DNA of 64,000 bases. Source: Anaerolineae bacterium (GTDB lineage Bacteria > Chloroflexota > Anaerolineae > Anaerolineales > UBA4823). Below, piece after piece: positions 17,522 to 26,451 of the stretch; within the stretch, counting starts at the first letter, position 1; each line of letters starts with the position of its first letter. Below the pieces are notes generated by a model. It was not told the origin of the DNA. It saw only the letters and a program-made list of their open reading frames with translations, and did not search any database. The DNA lies in the NCBI GenBank assembly GCA_003327455.1, contig QOQU01000002.1, forward strand, positions 124,001 through 188,000. Reading direction: 5' to 3'. The position numbers and the translations under genes are program-made.

Positions 17522-18883
17522 TTAATGAATGGTCTTAGATACCGCAGCTAAGGTATCCGAAAGGCGATTTAAGACTTCGTCGATCTGTTCATATGTGATG
17601 ACCAATGGAGGCTCAATGCGGATGGTATGAGCGCTGGTCAGGGTGCCGGCAACCAGAACCCCGCGCTTAAAGAGTCCGGCTGCCACTTTATATCCGACTT
17701 CGGCATCATGGAAATGTTGGCCAATTAACAATCCCTTGCCGGTAATGCTGTGATAGATCTGTGGATACTTGGCAGCCAGTTCCTGCAATTTTGGCATGAT
17801 GTAATCACCTTTTGCAGCAGCCTGTTCCCACAATCGATCCCGCAAGGTCACATGGATGGCAGCAATCGCTGCGCTACAGGCTAATGCACCTCCACCGGTG
17901 GTGGTAGTGTGAATAAACGGATTGGGATACATCATGCACTGCCAAATTTCTTCCGTGGAGCAGAAAGCGCTGACCGGCATCACTCCTCCTCCAAGGGATT
18001 TCGCCACCGAGAGAATATCTGGCACCACATTCCAGTGCTCCACCCCCCATAATTTGCCTGTCCGCCCCATCCCGGTTTGAACTTCATCGGCAATTAACAA
18101 AACCCCATAATGTTTGGTCAATTCCCGGACGCGCGGCCAGAAATCATCGGGAGGAACAATGGCACCCGCTTCTCCCTGAATGGGCTCGAAGAGAACCGCT
18201 GCAATGTCGATTCCCACTTTCTTGCAGATGTCCAGTTGTCGTTCCACGGCATCCGCATCACCAAATGGAACGTGATAAACCGGCCCACCATAGAGCGTTC
18301 CAGGCGGCTGACGATAATCAGCCTTACCCATCATACTCAAGGAACCCATTGTTTTACCATGAAATGCCTTTACCGCCACGATAAAACCGTTTTTCTTTGT
18401 ATACATTTTTGCCAGCTTAATCGCCCCTTCGACGGCTTCCGTGCCGCTGGCACAGAAGAAACTGTACTTAATGTCACCGGGAGTGATCTGCGCCATTAAG
18501 CGAGCAAGCACACCGCGCAACGGATCAATAAGCTCCTGGCTTGGCATGGGTGTGCGATTGAGTTGATTTCGGACTGCTGCCACAACTTCTGGATGTGCCC
18601 ACCCCAGGTCAAACAATCCATAGCCGCCCAGGCAATCAATGTACTCGCGGCCCAGCACATCACGAAAAATTGCGCCACTGCCCGTCCATTCTGTGGCTGC
18701 CCAATCGCCTGCTTCGGTGACGGACTTCCGGTACTCCAGCCAACCCTTATTGAAATGCTCAGCAAAGTTGTACAAACTCTCTTCGATGATCTGTTTCCCC
18801 TCTGTTTCAGTCACCTCGCTTTTGGCGATGATCTCCAACCACTTGCTGGCATATTCCTGGGCTTGATCTAAGGTTTGAGGCAT
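17522..18883 (-). CDS. Putrescine aminotransferase-like class III aminotransferase
   Basis: A 453-residue PLP enzyme that resembles Escherichia coli YgjG/PatA along its whole length. Shared stretches include GWLEYRKSVT, DCLGGYGLFDLG, SQELIDPLR, KYSFFCASGTEAVE, VLFEPIQGEAGAI, DEVQTGMGRTGK, AKSLGGGVMP (Schiff-base Lys) and VLVAGTLTSAHTIRIEPPL. PatA moves an amino group from putrescine or cadaverine to 2-oxoglutarate, giving 4-aminobutanal or 1-piperideine. The start is the ATG at 18883, 7 bases after AGGAG, rather than the TTG six bases upstream. It is flanked by a symporter gene and the lysine-dehydrogenase-like gene, which fits a polyamine or lysine route. Confidence 0.86.
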   Translation of the reverse strand: MPQTLDQAQEYASKWLEIIAKSEVTETEGKQIIEESLYNFAEHFNKGWLEYRKSVTEAGDWAATEWTGSGAIFRDVLGREYIDCLGGYGLFDLGWAHPEVVAAVRNQLNRTPMPSQELIDPLRGVLARLMAQITPGDIKYSFFCASGTEAVEGAIKLAKMYTKKNGFIVAVKAFHGKTMGSLSMMGKADYRQPPGTLYGGPVYHVPFGDADAVERQLDICKKVGIDIAAVLFEPIQGEAGAIVPPDDFWPRVRELTKHYGVLLIADEVQTGMGRTGKLWGVEHWNVVPDILSVAKSLGGGVMPVSAFCSTEEIWQCMMYPNPFIHTTTTGGGALACSAAIAAIHVTLRDRLWEQAAAKGDYIMPKLQELAAKYPQIYHSITGKGLLIGQHFHDAEVGYKVAAGLFKRGVLVAGTLTSAHTIRIEPPLVITYEQIDEVLNRLSDTLAAVSKTIH

Positions 18884-18909
18884 AATCAATCTCCTTTCTC
18901 AAATTTTAT

Positions 18910-20538
18910 TTAGTCTGCTATCGCTTTCGTTATCTCTGCTTCCTCCTCGGGTTTACCCCAAATTGCTTCTTTCAAAGACAATATACCAAGCTGGAGCTTT
19001 AACTCTAACGGATTTCCATCAACATCGGTCAACTGCATTGGAGGATCAGATTTTTGGGTAGCCAGAGATACAACTACCTGAAAAATAGCCGAAATGATAA
19101 ATGCCGGGAATGAGCTGATATAGACCGCATCCCAAAAAGCACATTCAAAGTCGGCTTCGCAAATGGCATAGGTAGATGTCTGATAGTAAAAGATTCCTAA
19201 GATCACCCAAGAAACGAATCCTCCCACCAGCGCCGCCACTGCACCGGATTTATTTGCTTTCTTCCAGTACATTCCGAAGGCAAAGGGGGCAAACAATCCG
19301 ACCAACAAAATCGACCAGGCAACCATTGCCAGTTTATAGATTGTGCCTGCCCAGAGCGCAATGGCAATGCTGATAAAACCGATCACCAAAACCATGATGC
19401 GGGTGAGCATTAATTTTTGTTTTTCACCCATTTCTTTGACAAACAAAGGCACAATATTTTCGGTCACCACCGAAGCCCCTGCAAGCACAGAGGAATCTGA
19501 AGTACTCATTAGCGCCGAAGCCAGTGCAGCAATGAACAGGGCGGTCAGAACGGGATGTAGATGATTCATCGCTGCAGTAACCAGCAAAAACTCGGTTTGT
19601 TCAGGAGCGATGTTGGGATTTAACTTAAACATCATGATTCCGATCAAGGGGGACATAACGCCAAACGTTAGATACAGGATACCGGCAATATATGATCCCC
19701 ACACCGAAGTTGCCTCATTCTTGGCTGCCATCGATCGTTGCATCAGGTCTTGGGTTGGCACGCTTCCAAAACCGATTGCCAACCAGGCCGCAATCCAGTA
19801 GAAAATGCCAATATAACCGGTATACCCCAAATATCCTTCGTCTTTAATCGGCAACAATGTGAAGGGATCAGAGACATACAATGAACCTGCACCTTCAACC
19901 ATGCCGCGAAATCCCCCTACCGCATTCAATACCCCAATGAAGATTAATGTCACCCCACCAGCAGTCAGAAACATTTGCATGAAGTCCAAGAGCGTATCTG
20001 CCCACATCCCCCCCATGAAGGTATAGAAGGTCACAATGGTCGCCACCAGAATCATACCGGTGGAAACCGGCCAGCCCAAGAGAGCATGGATGATATTTCC
20101 CCCGGCAACGATTTGTGCCCCTGTCCAGGCGAAATAGGTTGCCAACTGTGCCAGAGAAGTCAGGAAGCTCATCTCTTTTCCAAAGCGCCGCTCAAAGAAG
20201 TCAACCACGGTCAGGTACCTGGCGCGACGCATAAGCCGAATAAAGAACAAGCCAGAAATAAACAGACAGGCTGCAGCCCCAAAAGGATCAAAAACCACAC
20301 CTTGCAAGCCGTATTGATAGGCAGTAGAACTTGCTCCCATCATCGTTTCTGCTGCGAACCAGGTTGCCATGATCGAGGCTGAAGCAAGGTAGATGGGCAA
20401 CCGTCGTCCAGCGACGATATAATCAGCTGCATTCTGTACTTTGCGTGAGGCATAATAACCAACTGCCAAACGAATCAGGAATAAAAATACAATCCCCCCA
20501 ATAACCAGTCCAGCATATTCATACCCTTGCATTTCCAT
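18910..20538 (-). CDS. Sodium:solute symporter family transporter (copy 2)
   Basis: A 542-residue SSS-family transporter, a paralogue of the one at 14591-16168; both share ATWFAAET, QYGxQGVVFDPFGA and ALASALMSTSDSS motifs and an identical plan of about 13 helices. The C-terminal tail is longer and charged (KPEEEAEITKAIAD). GGAGG precedes the ATG. The gene lies next to the putrescine-type aminotransferase, 26 bases upstream on the same strand, so it may import that enzyme's substrate. Two related symporters in one cluster suggest two related substrates. Confidence 0.88.
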   Translation of the reverse strand: MEMQGYEYAGLVIGGIVFLFLIRLAVGYYASRKVQNAADYIVAGRRLPIYLASASIMATWFAAETMMGASSTAYQYGLQGVVFDPFGAAACLFISGLFFIRLMRRARYLTVVDFFERRFGKEMSFLTSLAQLATYFAWTGAQIVAGGNIIHALLGWPVSTGMILVATIVTFYTFMGGMWADTLLDFMQMFLTAGGVTLIFIGVLNAVGGFRGMVEGAGSLYVSDPFTLLPIKDEGYLGYTGYIGIFYWIAAWLAIGFGSVPTQDLMQRSMAAKNEATSVWGSYIAGILYLTFGVMSPLIGIMMFKLNPNIAPEQTEFLLVTAAMNHLHPVLTALFIAALASALMSTSDSSVLAGASVVTENIVPLFVKEMGEKQKLMLTRIMVLVIGFISIAIALWAGTIYKLAMVAWSILLVGLFAPFAFGMYWKKANKSGAVAALVGGFVSWVILGIFYYQTSTYAICEADFECAFWDAVYISSFPAFIISAIFQVVVSLATQKSDPPMQLTDVDGNPLELKLQLGILSLKEAIWGKPEEEAEITKAIAD

Positions 20539-20624
20539 TTCTATCCTCCAAACTTAGGTGTATTCATCTTTGGGTTTCTCATCTGGAAACAAAATGATTC
20601 TTCCCTGCGATAACACCTCCTCTC

Positions 20625-22097
20625 CTAGAATTTTCGCGTCCATTCTTTTGGCCAGCGCTCGATGACCACCTTCTTTTGAGTGAAGAATTCGACAGCATCC
20701 ATACTCTGTCCATGCAAATCCCCAAAGAAACTCTCCTTCCAGCCGCTAAAGGGGAAGTAAGCCATCGGCGCGGCAACCCCAATATTGATGCCCACATTGC
20801 CTGCCTGAACATGGTAGCGGAACTTTCGCGCCGCTTCTCCGCTTTTCGTAAACAAACAAGCCATATTGCCATAATCCCCCAAATTGACCAGATCAATTGC
20901 CTCCTCGATGGTATTGACTGGCATGATACTCAGCACAGGCCCAAAAATCTCGGTGCGGAACAATTCACCCTGTGGCGGAATATTCAGGATTACTGTTGGC
21001 TTGATAAAATTGCCTTTCTCATACCCCTTGATCACAGTTCCCCTACCATCCACTAAAATTGTAGCGTCTTCCTCTTCTGCCTTAGCAATCAAACCTTCAA
21101 TGCGCGCTTTACTTTGCGGAGTGATGACCGGCCCCATCTCCACCCCTTCATCCAGACCATACCCCACAACGCGGTTGCGGGCTATCTCACAAATCGCTTC
21201 GACAAAATCCCGCTTCACTTCTCCCACGGGAGCAACAATTGAGGTTGCCAGGCAACGTTGTCCGGCGCTGCCAAAGGCGCTATCTGCCAGCACCTTTGTC
21301 GAAGTATCCAGATCGGCATCCGGTAACACAACCGAGATATTTTTTGCGCCTCCCTGACACTGAGCCCGTTTTCCATTGGCGGCTGCTCTTGAATAAATAT
21401 AACGTGCCACTGGTGTTGAACCCACCATGCTAACGGCGCGTATCAATGGGTGATCCAATATGGCATCCACCGTTTCTTTTGCGCCGTTTACCAGATTAAT
21501 CACTCCCTTTGGAAAACCACATTGCTCTAACAGGGCAAAGATCTTCTGCATTGTCAAAGGAACTTTTTCAGATGGTTTGACAATGACAGCATTTCCACAA
21601 GCCAACGCGTAGGGCATGAACCAGAAAGGGATCATGCCAGGAAAATTAAACGGACAGATGATCGCCACTACTCCCACCGGTTGACGAATAAAGTACTCAT
21701 CAATTCCCGGCGCAATATCTTCTGAGAAAGCTCCTTGTAGCAGAGAAGGAATGCCAGTAGCAACTTCAACGTTCTCAACTGCGCGACGCATTTCTCCGCG
21801 CGCTTCGACAATCGTCTTGCCGCATTCCATGGTAATCTGTCGCGATAACTCCTCAAAATGCGCTTCCAGTAAATTTTTTAATTTGAAAAGACACTGAATA
21901 CGATCCCCTGCCGGAGTCTCTCGCCAAACCTTGAACGCCTTCTGAGCTGCCTGAGCAGCTTCATCTACCTCTTCTGGTGGGGATAGTGGTACTTCGCCCA
22001 ACTTTTCTGCAGTTGCGGGGTTATATACTCCCCAATACTCAGTTGCTTTGGAGTTTTTCCATTCGCCATCGATGTAGTTGCGTACTTGTACAGCCAT
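20625..22097 (-). CDS. mmsA: CoA-acylating methylmalonate-semialdehyde dehydrogenase family protein (MmsA/IolA type)
   Basis: A 490-residue aldehyde dehydrogenase. It has MmsA/IolA markers: the opening [34 protein letters not shown], and the catalytic Cys in [11 protein letters not shown] (about residue 280). This branch makes acyl-CoA: methylmalonate or malonate semialdehyde plus CoA and NAD+ give propionyl- or acetyl-CoA, CO2 and NADH. The ATG at 22097 follows AAGGAG at 6 bases; the longer TTG-started frame has no such site. Malonate semialdehyde is the product of beta-alanine transamination, so the neighbouring aminotransferases could feed this enzyme. Confidence 0.88.
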   Translation of the reverse strand: MAVQVRNYIDGEWKNSKATEYWGVYNPATAEKLGEVPLSPPEEVDEAAQAAQKAFKVWRETPAGDRIQCLFKLKNLLEAHFEELSRQITMECGKTIVEARGEMRRAVENVEVATGIPSLLQGAFSEDIAPGIDEYFIRQPVGVVAIICPFNFPGMIPFWFMPYALACGNAVIVKPSEKVPLTMQKIFALLEQCGFPKGVINLVNGAKETVDAILDHPLIRAVSMVGSTPVARYIYSRAAANGKRAQCQGGAKNISVVLPDADLDTSTKVLADSAFGSAGQRCLATSIVAPVGEVKRDFVEAICEIARNRVVGYGLDEGVEMGPVITPQSKARIEGLIAKAEEEDATILVDGRGTVIKGYEKGNFIKPTVILNIPPQGELFRTEIFGPVLSIMPVNTIEEAIDLVNLGDYGNMACLFTKSGEAARKFRYHVQAGNVGINIGVAAPMAYFPFSGWKESFFGDLHGQSMDAVEFFTQKKVVIERWPKEWTRKF

Positions 22098-22121
22098 CCC
22101 ATTCTCCTTCAGGATCAAGCC

Positions 22122-23447
22122 TTACTCAAGAGTGACGTTACCTAAGACCTCACGAATAATCTCCAACCCCTCATCTAGTTGTCCTTTATTGATAACCAGT
22201 GGCGGGATGACAAAGATCATCGTCCCCATTGCGGACGCCATCGTGTAAGTAAATAAACCACGCTCCTTCAAGGCTGCCCCTATTTTTTGCATCAGCGGTA
22301 TCGGTAATGGCTTTTTTGTCGTTCGATTTTCGACCAACTCAATGGTTGAGAACAAGCCAATATAGCGCACATCTCCAACGATCGAATAACGTGCTTTGAT
22401 TTCTTCCAATTGCTCACCGAGATATTTGCCCAGTTCATAAGCGTTTTCAACCAGATGCTCTTCCTGATAAACCTGAATGGTCGCCAATCCCGCTGCACAA
22501 GCAAGCGGGTGACCGCTATAGGTCAAACCACACCATAGCATTTTATCTTCAAAGAAGTCAGCGATCTTCTGGCGCACCACAACAACACCAAGAGGAACAT
22601 AGCCTGAAGTGATCCCTTTGGCGCTGGTAATCATATCCGGCACGACATTCCAGTTATCCACCGCAAACCACTTCCCGGTTCTCCCCCATCCGCTCATGAC
22701 TTCATCTGAGATCAATAAAATATCATATTTATCACAGATTTCTCGAACCCTGGGCCAGTAGTCACCCGGTGGGACGATCAAACCATTTGAGCCAGTGACA
22801 CCTTCCATTATGATTGCTGCAATCCTGTCGGGTCCTTCATAATGAATGATCTCTTCCACATGCGAAATGCATTCGCGATGGCATGTCTCTCGCGTCCAGC
22901 CAAATGGGCAGCGATAACAATGAGGGTCAAGGAAATGAACAACCCCGGGAATCCCGGGTTCCGCAGCCAGTCGACGCGGATCGCCAGTCAGAGTAATCGC
23001 TCCGTGCGTTGCCCCATGATAAGCTCGATAGCGCGAGAGAATCTTCTGACGGCCGGTGTAATGGCGGGCAATTTTAATTGCGTTTTCATTAGCCTCGGCG
23101 CCACCCAAACAGAAAAAGGTCTTCTTGAGATCGCCAGGGGTAACTTCAGCGATCTTTTCACCCAACTCGCCACGTGGTTTGGTGGCAAGACCTGGATGGG
23201 CAAAACATAACGTTTCTGCTTGCTTCTTAATGGCTTCAACGACTTTGGGATGTTGATGACCAATATTGAGATTCATTAATTGGGAAGAGAAATCCAAGTA
23301 TCGCTTTCCATCCGCGTCCCAAAAGTACACCCCTTCGGCGCGCACAATCGGAATCGGTTGAACCGTGTTTTGAACCGACCACGAGAAGAAGGTATATTCA
23401 CGGTTTTTTGATACAATCGTTTGTGCTTCAGATATTTGAGTGCTCAC
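22122..23447 (-). CDS. Class III aminotransferase, taurine/beta-alanine:pyruvate-like
   Basis: A 441-residue PLP aminotransferase with GTG start at 23447 behind GGAGG. It opens with the EYTFFSWSVQNTVQPIPIVRAEG segment and has AEANENAIKIAR, YRAYHGATHGAI, the distinctive insert with HCYRCPFGWTRETCHRECISH (six Cys/His in a short span), DEVMSGWGRTGKW and the Schiff-base Lys in SAKGITSGY. This pattern is close to taurine-pyruvate and related omega-amino acid aminotransferases. The product would be a semialdehyde. It lies 25 bases upstream of the mmsA-type gene in transcription order, consistent with beta-alanine to malonate semialdehyde to acetyl-CoA, but taurine is an alternative substrate. Confidence 0.83.
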   Translation of the reverse strand: MSTQISEAQTIVSKNREYTFFSWSVQNTVQPIPIVRAEGVYFWDADGKRYLDFSSQLMNLNIGHQHPKVVEAIKKQAETLCFAHPGLATKPRGELGEKIAEVTPGDLKKTFFCLGGAEANENAIKIARHYTGRQKILSRYRAYHGATHGAITLTGDPRRLAAEPGIPGVVHFLDPHCYRCPFGWTRETCHRECISHVEEIIHYEGPDRIAAIIMEGVTGSNGLIVPPGDYWPRVREICDKYDILLISDEVMSGWGRTGKWFAVDNWNVVPDMITSAKGITSGYVPLGVVVVRQKIADFFEDKMLWCGLTYSGHPLACAAGLATIQVYQEEHLVENAYELGKYLGEQLEEIKARYSIVGDVRYIGLFSTIELVENRTTKKPLPIPLMQKIGAALKERGLFTYTMASAMGTMIFVIPPLVINKGQLDEGLEIIREVLGNVTLE

Positions 23448-23474
23448 AGTACCTCCATATTTTTTCAAGTTGAT

Positions 23475-24773
23475 TTACCGGGTTGTCTTAATGACCGCTT
23501 CCATCACTTCAAGCGTTCGATCGATTACCTCATCGGTATGTGAATAGCACAAGAACCATGGTTCACGGGGATCATGGTCAGGCATCACACCCCGCTCAAT
23601 AGCAGCTTCGACTAGACGCAAATAGTAATCCTGATCACTGTGGCTAAAACTTCGCTGATCGGTAACCTGTTCTACACCGACAGCAAAAGAAAACATCGCT
23701 CCATATCCGTTAACGCTAACCGGAATGCCCTGACTGGCAAAAATGTCCCGCAGTCCCTGTTTCAAACGCTCCCCTCGCTGTTCGATCTCCTTTAGAATAG
23801 GTTGGGACTTTAGCGCTCTAAGCGTTGCGTGAGCTGCAGCCACCCCACATTTATTGTTGTTAAACGTACCACCTTGGGCAACACCTCTGCCAATGACTGA
23901 CATGACCTCACGTTTTCCTCCAAAAGCAGCCAATGGGTAACCATTGGCAAGCGCTTTGGCATACGTCGCTAAGTCGGGATCAATTCCATAAAATTCCTGC
24001 GCCCCTCCGTTGGCTATCCGAAAGCCGGTTTTCACCTCATCTAAAATCATGACACAGCCATACTCATTACAGCGATTGCGAATGTGATTCAAGAACCCCG
24101 GCAAGGGCTCAATTGCCCCACAATTACCCATGCAGGGCTCAACAATCACCCCTGCAATCTGTTCCCCATAACTGCGCATCATCTTGTCAAAGACTTCAAA
24201 ATCATTAAACGGTACCGTGATCACCAAGTCTCCAATACAGCGGGGAATACCCGAACTGGCTGGAATTGGAATAGGACTATTTCGATTTCCATATGTTTCT
24301 GCAGGACTATAGGTTGACCAGAGGGTATAATCCTGGAACCCATGGTACATTCCCTCAAACTTCAAAATTTTTTCTCGCCCGGTGAATGCGCGGGCAACCC
24401 GGATGGCATGCATGGTTGCTTCGGTGCCAGAGCAAGCAAAACGCACCATTTCAACCGCCGGGCACATTTCAACGATCATTTCTGCCACTTCGATCTCTAA
24501 TTCAACCGTCATGGCAGCCATGGTGCCGCGACTGATCTCTTTTTTAACAAATTCGTCAACCTCAGGATAGGAGTGTCCCAGGATGATTGGCCCAAAACCC
24601 AGGCGATAATCTATATATTGATTTCCATCAACATCCCATAAATAACATCCCTGGGCTTTTTCCATATAAGGAGTTATTTCCTCACCCCAATAGCGGAAAT
24701 TCGAGTTAACCCCTAAAGGCAGGTAACGTTTTGCCCGTTCCTGCATCGCTTTGCTTTTCGGAAAACGAAGCAT
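23475..24773 (-). CDS. Glutamate-1-semialdehyde aminomutase-like class III aminotransferase
   Basis: A 432-residue PLP enzyme of the HemL-like branch: LPLGVNSNFRYWGEEITPYM at the start, the FACSGTEATMHAIRVARAFTGREKILKFEGMYHG block, ILDEVKTGFR and the Schiff-base Lys in YAKALANGYP. True HemL works in tetrapyrrole synthesis, but no tetrapyrrole genes are near, and the context of catabolic aminotransferases with an Lrp regulator points to a beta-amino acid or other omega-amino substrate. GGAGGG lies 7 bases before the ATG. It is the first structural gene after the Lrp-type regulator in transcription order. Confidence 0.82.
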   Translation of the reverse strand: MLRFPKSKAMQERAKRYLPLGVNSNFRYWGEEITPYMEKAQGCYLWDVDGNQYIDYRLGFGPIILGHSYPEVDEFVKKEISRGTMAAMTVELEIEVAEMIVEMCPAVEMVRFACSGTEATMHAIRVARAFTGREKILKFEGMYHGFQDYTLWSTYSPAETYGNRNSPIPIPASSGIPRCIGDLVITVPFNDFEVFDKMMRSYGEQIAGVIVEPCMGNCGAIEPLPGFLNHIRNRCNEYGCVMILDEVKTGFRIANGGAQEFYGIDPDLATYAKALANGYPLAAFGGKREVMSVIGRGVAQGGTFNNNKCGVAAAHATLRALKSQPILKEIEQRGERLKQGLRDIFASQGIPVSVNGYGAMFSFAVGVEQVTDQRSFSHSDQDYYLRLVEAAIERGVMPDHDPREPWFLCYSHTDEVIDRTLEVMEAVIKTTR

Positions 24774-24798
24774 AGGATTCCCTCCAATATGAAATGAT

Positions 24799-25284
24799 TT
24801 AGGTTAGAGAATCATCTGTTTCACAAATCTCTACCGGAATTGTCCACTGATAAACATCTTTTAATACCGAAGGAACAATGGAGGTGACTGTTTTGCGAAC
24901 CCCTGGTGTCTTACCGATTACTTGAGTGACAAAACGATAAACTTCTTCATTACTGCGCGCAATAATTTGCACGCTAACATCCGTTTCCCCAATCGCATAA
25001 GCCACATAACTCACGCAACTGTACTCCGTCATCTTATTGGCGACTTCTTGAATACAGTCCGATTCAACTTCCAGCATTACATCAGCAACAACACCATACC
25101 CCAAACTTTTTGGATTGACTACCGCCCTGACCCGAATGATATCCCTTTCGATAAGCTTTTCTAAGCGGTAACGCGCTGACCGTTCTGAAATTCCCAACCT
25201 GCGAGCAATCTCACTACAGGTTAATCTTCCATCCTCGATCAATAAATCAACAATTTTTTTGTCAATTATGTCAATTTTATACAT
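24799..25284 (-). CDS. Lrp/AsnC family transcriptional regulator
   Basis: I place the start at the ATG at 25284, giving 161 residues that begin MYKIDIIDKKIVDLLIEDGR, the usual Lrp opening. The helix-turn-helix lies at about residues 20-45 (EIARRLGISERSARYRLEKL) and is followed by the RAM ligand-binding domain (VVADVMLEVE, AIGETDVSVQIIARS). Lrp/AsnC proteins respond to amino acids. It lies upstream of, and on the same strand as, the aminotransferase block and probably regulates it. No Shine-Dalgarno site is visible, and a TACAAT -10-like box lies about 15 bases before the ATG, so the mRNA may be nearly leaderless. Confidence 0.87.
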   Translation of the reverse strand: MYKIDIIDKKIVDLLIEDGRLTCSEIARRLGISERSARYRLEKLIERDIIRVRAVVNPKSLGYGVVADVMLEVESDCIQEVANKMTEYSCVSYVAYAIGETDVSVQIIARSNEEVYRFVTQVIGKTPGVRKTVTSIVPSVLKDVYQWTIPVEICETDDSLT

Positions 25285-25347
25285 AAATCTGGAATTTATT
25301 GTAGGTTTATTACAAGAATGATAACCCTTGGCACACATAAATTCAAG

Positions 25348-25359
25348 TGACAAATGTCA
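25348..25359. promoter_or_regulatory. Short palindrome, candidate Lrp-type operator
   Basis: TGACA and TGTCA form perfect arms around an AA centre. The site lies in the 162-base divergent gap between the lrp-type gene and the membrane-protein gene at 25447. Position and symmetry fit a binding site for a dimeric regulator such as the adjacent Lrp, but a 12-base palindrome is not strong evidence alone. Confidence 0.35.
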
Positions 25360-25446
25360 TATCCCTCCAAAATATTAATTTTTTATCAAAAACACGCTGT
25401 CCCTATTTTTGTGCCCAACACAGTCTTTTATGGTAAAATCAAACCA

Positions 25447-25896
25447 ATGGATGAGAAAGCAAAAGAAGTTCCCACTCCAGATTCACAGATTCCAGGTGCT
25501 GTGTCAGAAACAGAAAATCAGCGCAAGTTCATCATCACAATCATCATTATTGGCGTCCTCTTGATCGCTGCGATCACCTTCTCAACCTATTGGCTCCTGA
25601 GTAATGCAGACAAGACCTCGACCATTCGAGACATCTTTATCATATTTTTAGGTTTTGAATTCCTCTTGATTGGAATTGCGCTGATCATTCTCATCATTCA
25701 GCTTGCCCGACTGATCAATTTGCTTCAAAATGAGGTAAAACCCATTCTGGATTCGACCAACGAAACCGTGAATACCCTTAGGGGAACCACAGCTTTTCTT
25801 AGCAATAATTTGGTTGAACCGGTCATGAAACTCAATGAGTATATTGCCGGTTTCCAACGCCTTTTGCAAATTTCAGGTCTAACCAAAAAGAAATAA
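25447..25896 (+). CDS. Small membrane protein with two transmembrane segments
   Basis: The reading frame extends back to 25354, but the ATG at 25447 (MDEKAKEVP) gives a sensible 149-residue protein: a short charged N-terminus, two hydrophobic segments at about residues 30-52 and 62-90, and a C-terminal stretch likely to be helical (LINLLQNEVKPILDSTNETVNTLRG). It resembles DUF948-like envelope proteins often found beside YtxH genes, as here. A TAAAAT box ends about 10 bases before the ATG, so the transcript may be leaderless. Function is unknown. Confidence 0.68.
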   Translation: MDEKAKEVPTPDSQIPGAVSETENQRKFIITIIIIGVLLIAAITFSTYWLLSNADKTSTIRDIFIIFLGFEFLLIGIALIILIIQLARLINLLQNEVKPILDSTNETVNTLRGTTAFLSNNLVEPVMKLNEYIAGFQRLLQISGLTKKK

Positions 25897-25917
25897 TAAC
25901 CCAAAGGAGAGTGTAAT

Positions 25918-26331
25918 ATGTCCGATCGAGAGAGCGATTTCAGTGCATTTTTAGCTGGATTTATTTTCGGCGGTTTAATTGGCGCGGCAATAGCTCTATT
26001 GTATGCGCCTCAATCTGGCGAGGAAACCCGCACCATTATTCGCGAGAAGAGCATAGAGCTAAAAGATAAAGCCGTCGAATCGGCTGAAGAAGCCCGCGCT
26101 CGAGCTGAAAAAGCTCTAGAAGAAGCCCGCGCCAGGGCGGAGAAAGCCCTCGCTGAAACTCGTCAACGTGCCGAAGAGCTTGCCAAACTCACGAAAGAAC
26201 AAGCCATCGAGTTACAACAACGCGGACAGGAACTCTTTGAAGAGCAGAAATCCAAAATTGGACAGGTTATCGAGTCAGGTAAAAAAGCTGTCAAAAAAGA
26301 GCCCCCAGAAGGCGAAGCACCCGTCTCTTAA
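25918..26331 (+). CDS. YtxH domain protein
   Basis: A 137-residue protein with an N-terminal hydrophobic glycine-rich segment (FLAGFIFGGLIGAAIALLYAPQSG, the YtxH hallmark) followed by a long charged coiled coil. Residues 55-85 contain a near-perfect repeat of EEARARAEKAL that continues in degraded form. The C-terminus is basic. It follows the two-helix membrane protein by 21 bases with an AAAGGAGAG site, so both are probably one operon. YtxH proteins are linked to general stress and envelope functions in Gram-positives; the biochemical role is unknown. Confidence 0.82.
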   Translation: MSDRESDFSAFLAGFIFGGLIGAAIALLYAPQSGEETRTIIREKSIELKDKAVESAEEARARAEKALEEARARAEKALAETRQRAEELAKLTKEQAIELQQRGQELFEEQKSKIGQVIESGKKAVKKEPPEGEAPVS

Positions 26332-26367
26332 TCTCGATTTCTCAGCCTCAAGTCCAATATTTAACCG

Positions 26368-26394
26368 ATTAGGACGGCAGAGTGCCGTCCTAAT
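26368..26394. terminator. Hairpin between convergent genes, probable terminator
   Basis: A 12-bp perfect stem (ATTAGGACGGCA at 26368-26379; TGCCGTCCTAAT at 26383-26394) with loop GAG lies between the convergent YtxH and NnrDE genes. The plus strand continues TTCAGTTAA, a weak T-tract, so it may end both transcripts. Confidence 0.6.
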
Positions 26395-26451
26395 TTCAGT
26401 TAATAATTCGAAGACCGTGGCAAAATTAGCGCTACAGGGAAACCATCGCTT

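Noticed and set aside
26040..26200. Tandem repeat in the YtxH gene as a possible CRISPR or minisatellite
   Set aside because: The repetition is at protein level (EEARARAEKAL) in a coiled coil; no spacer structure.
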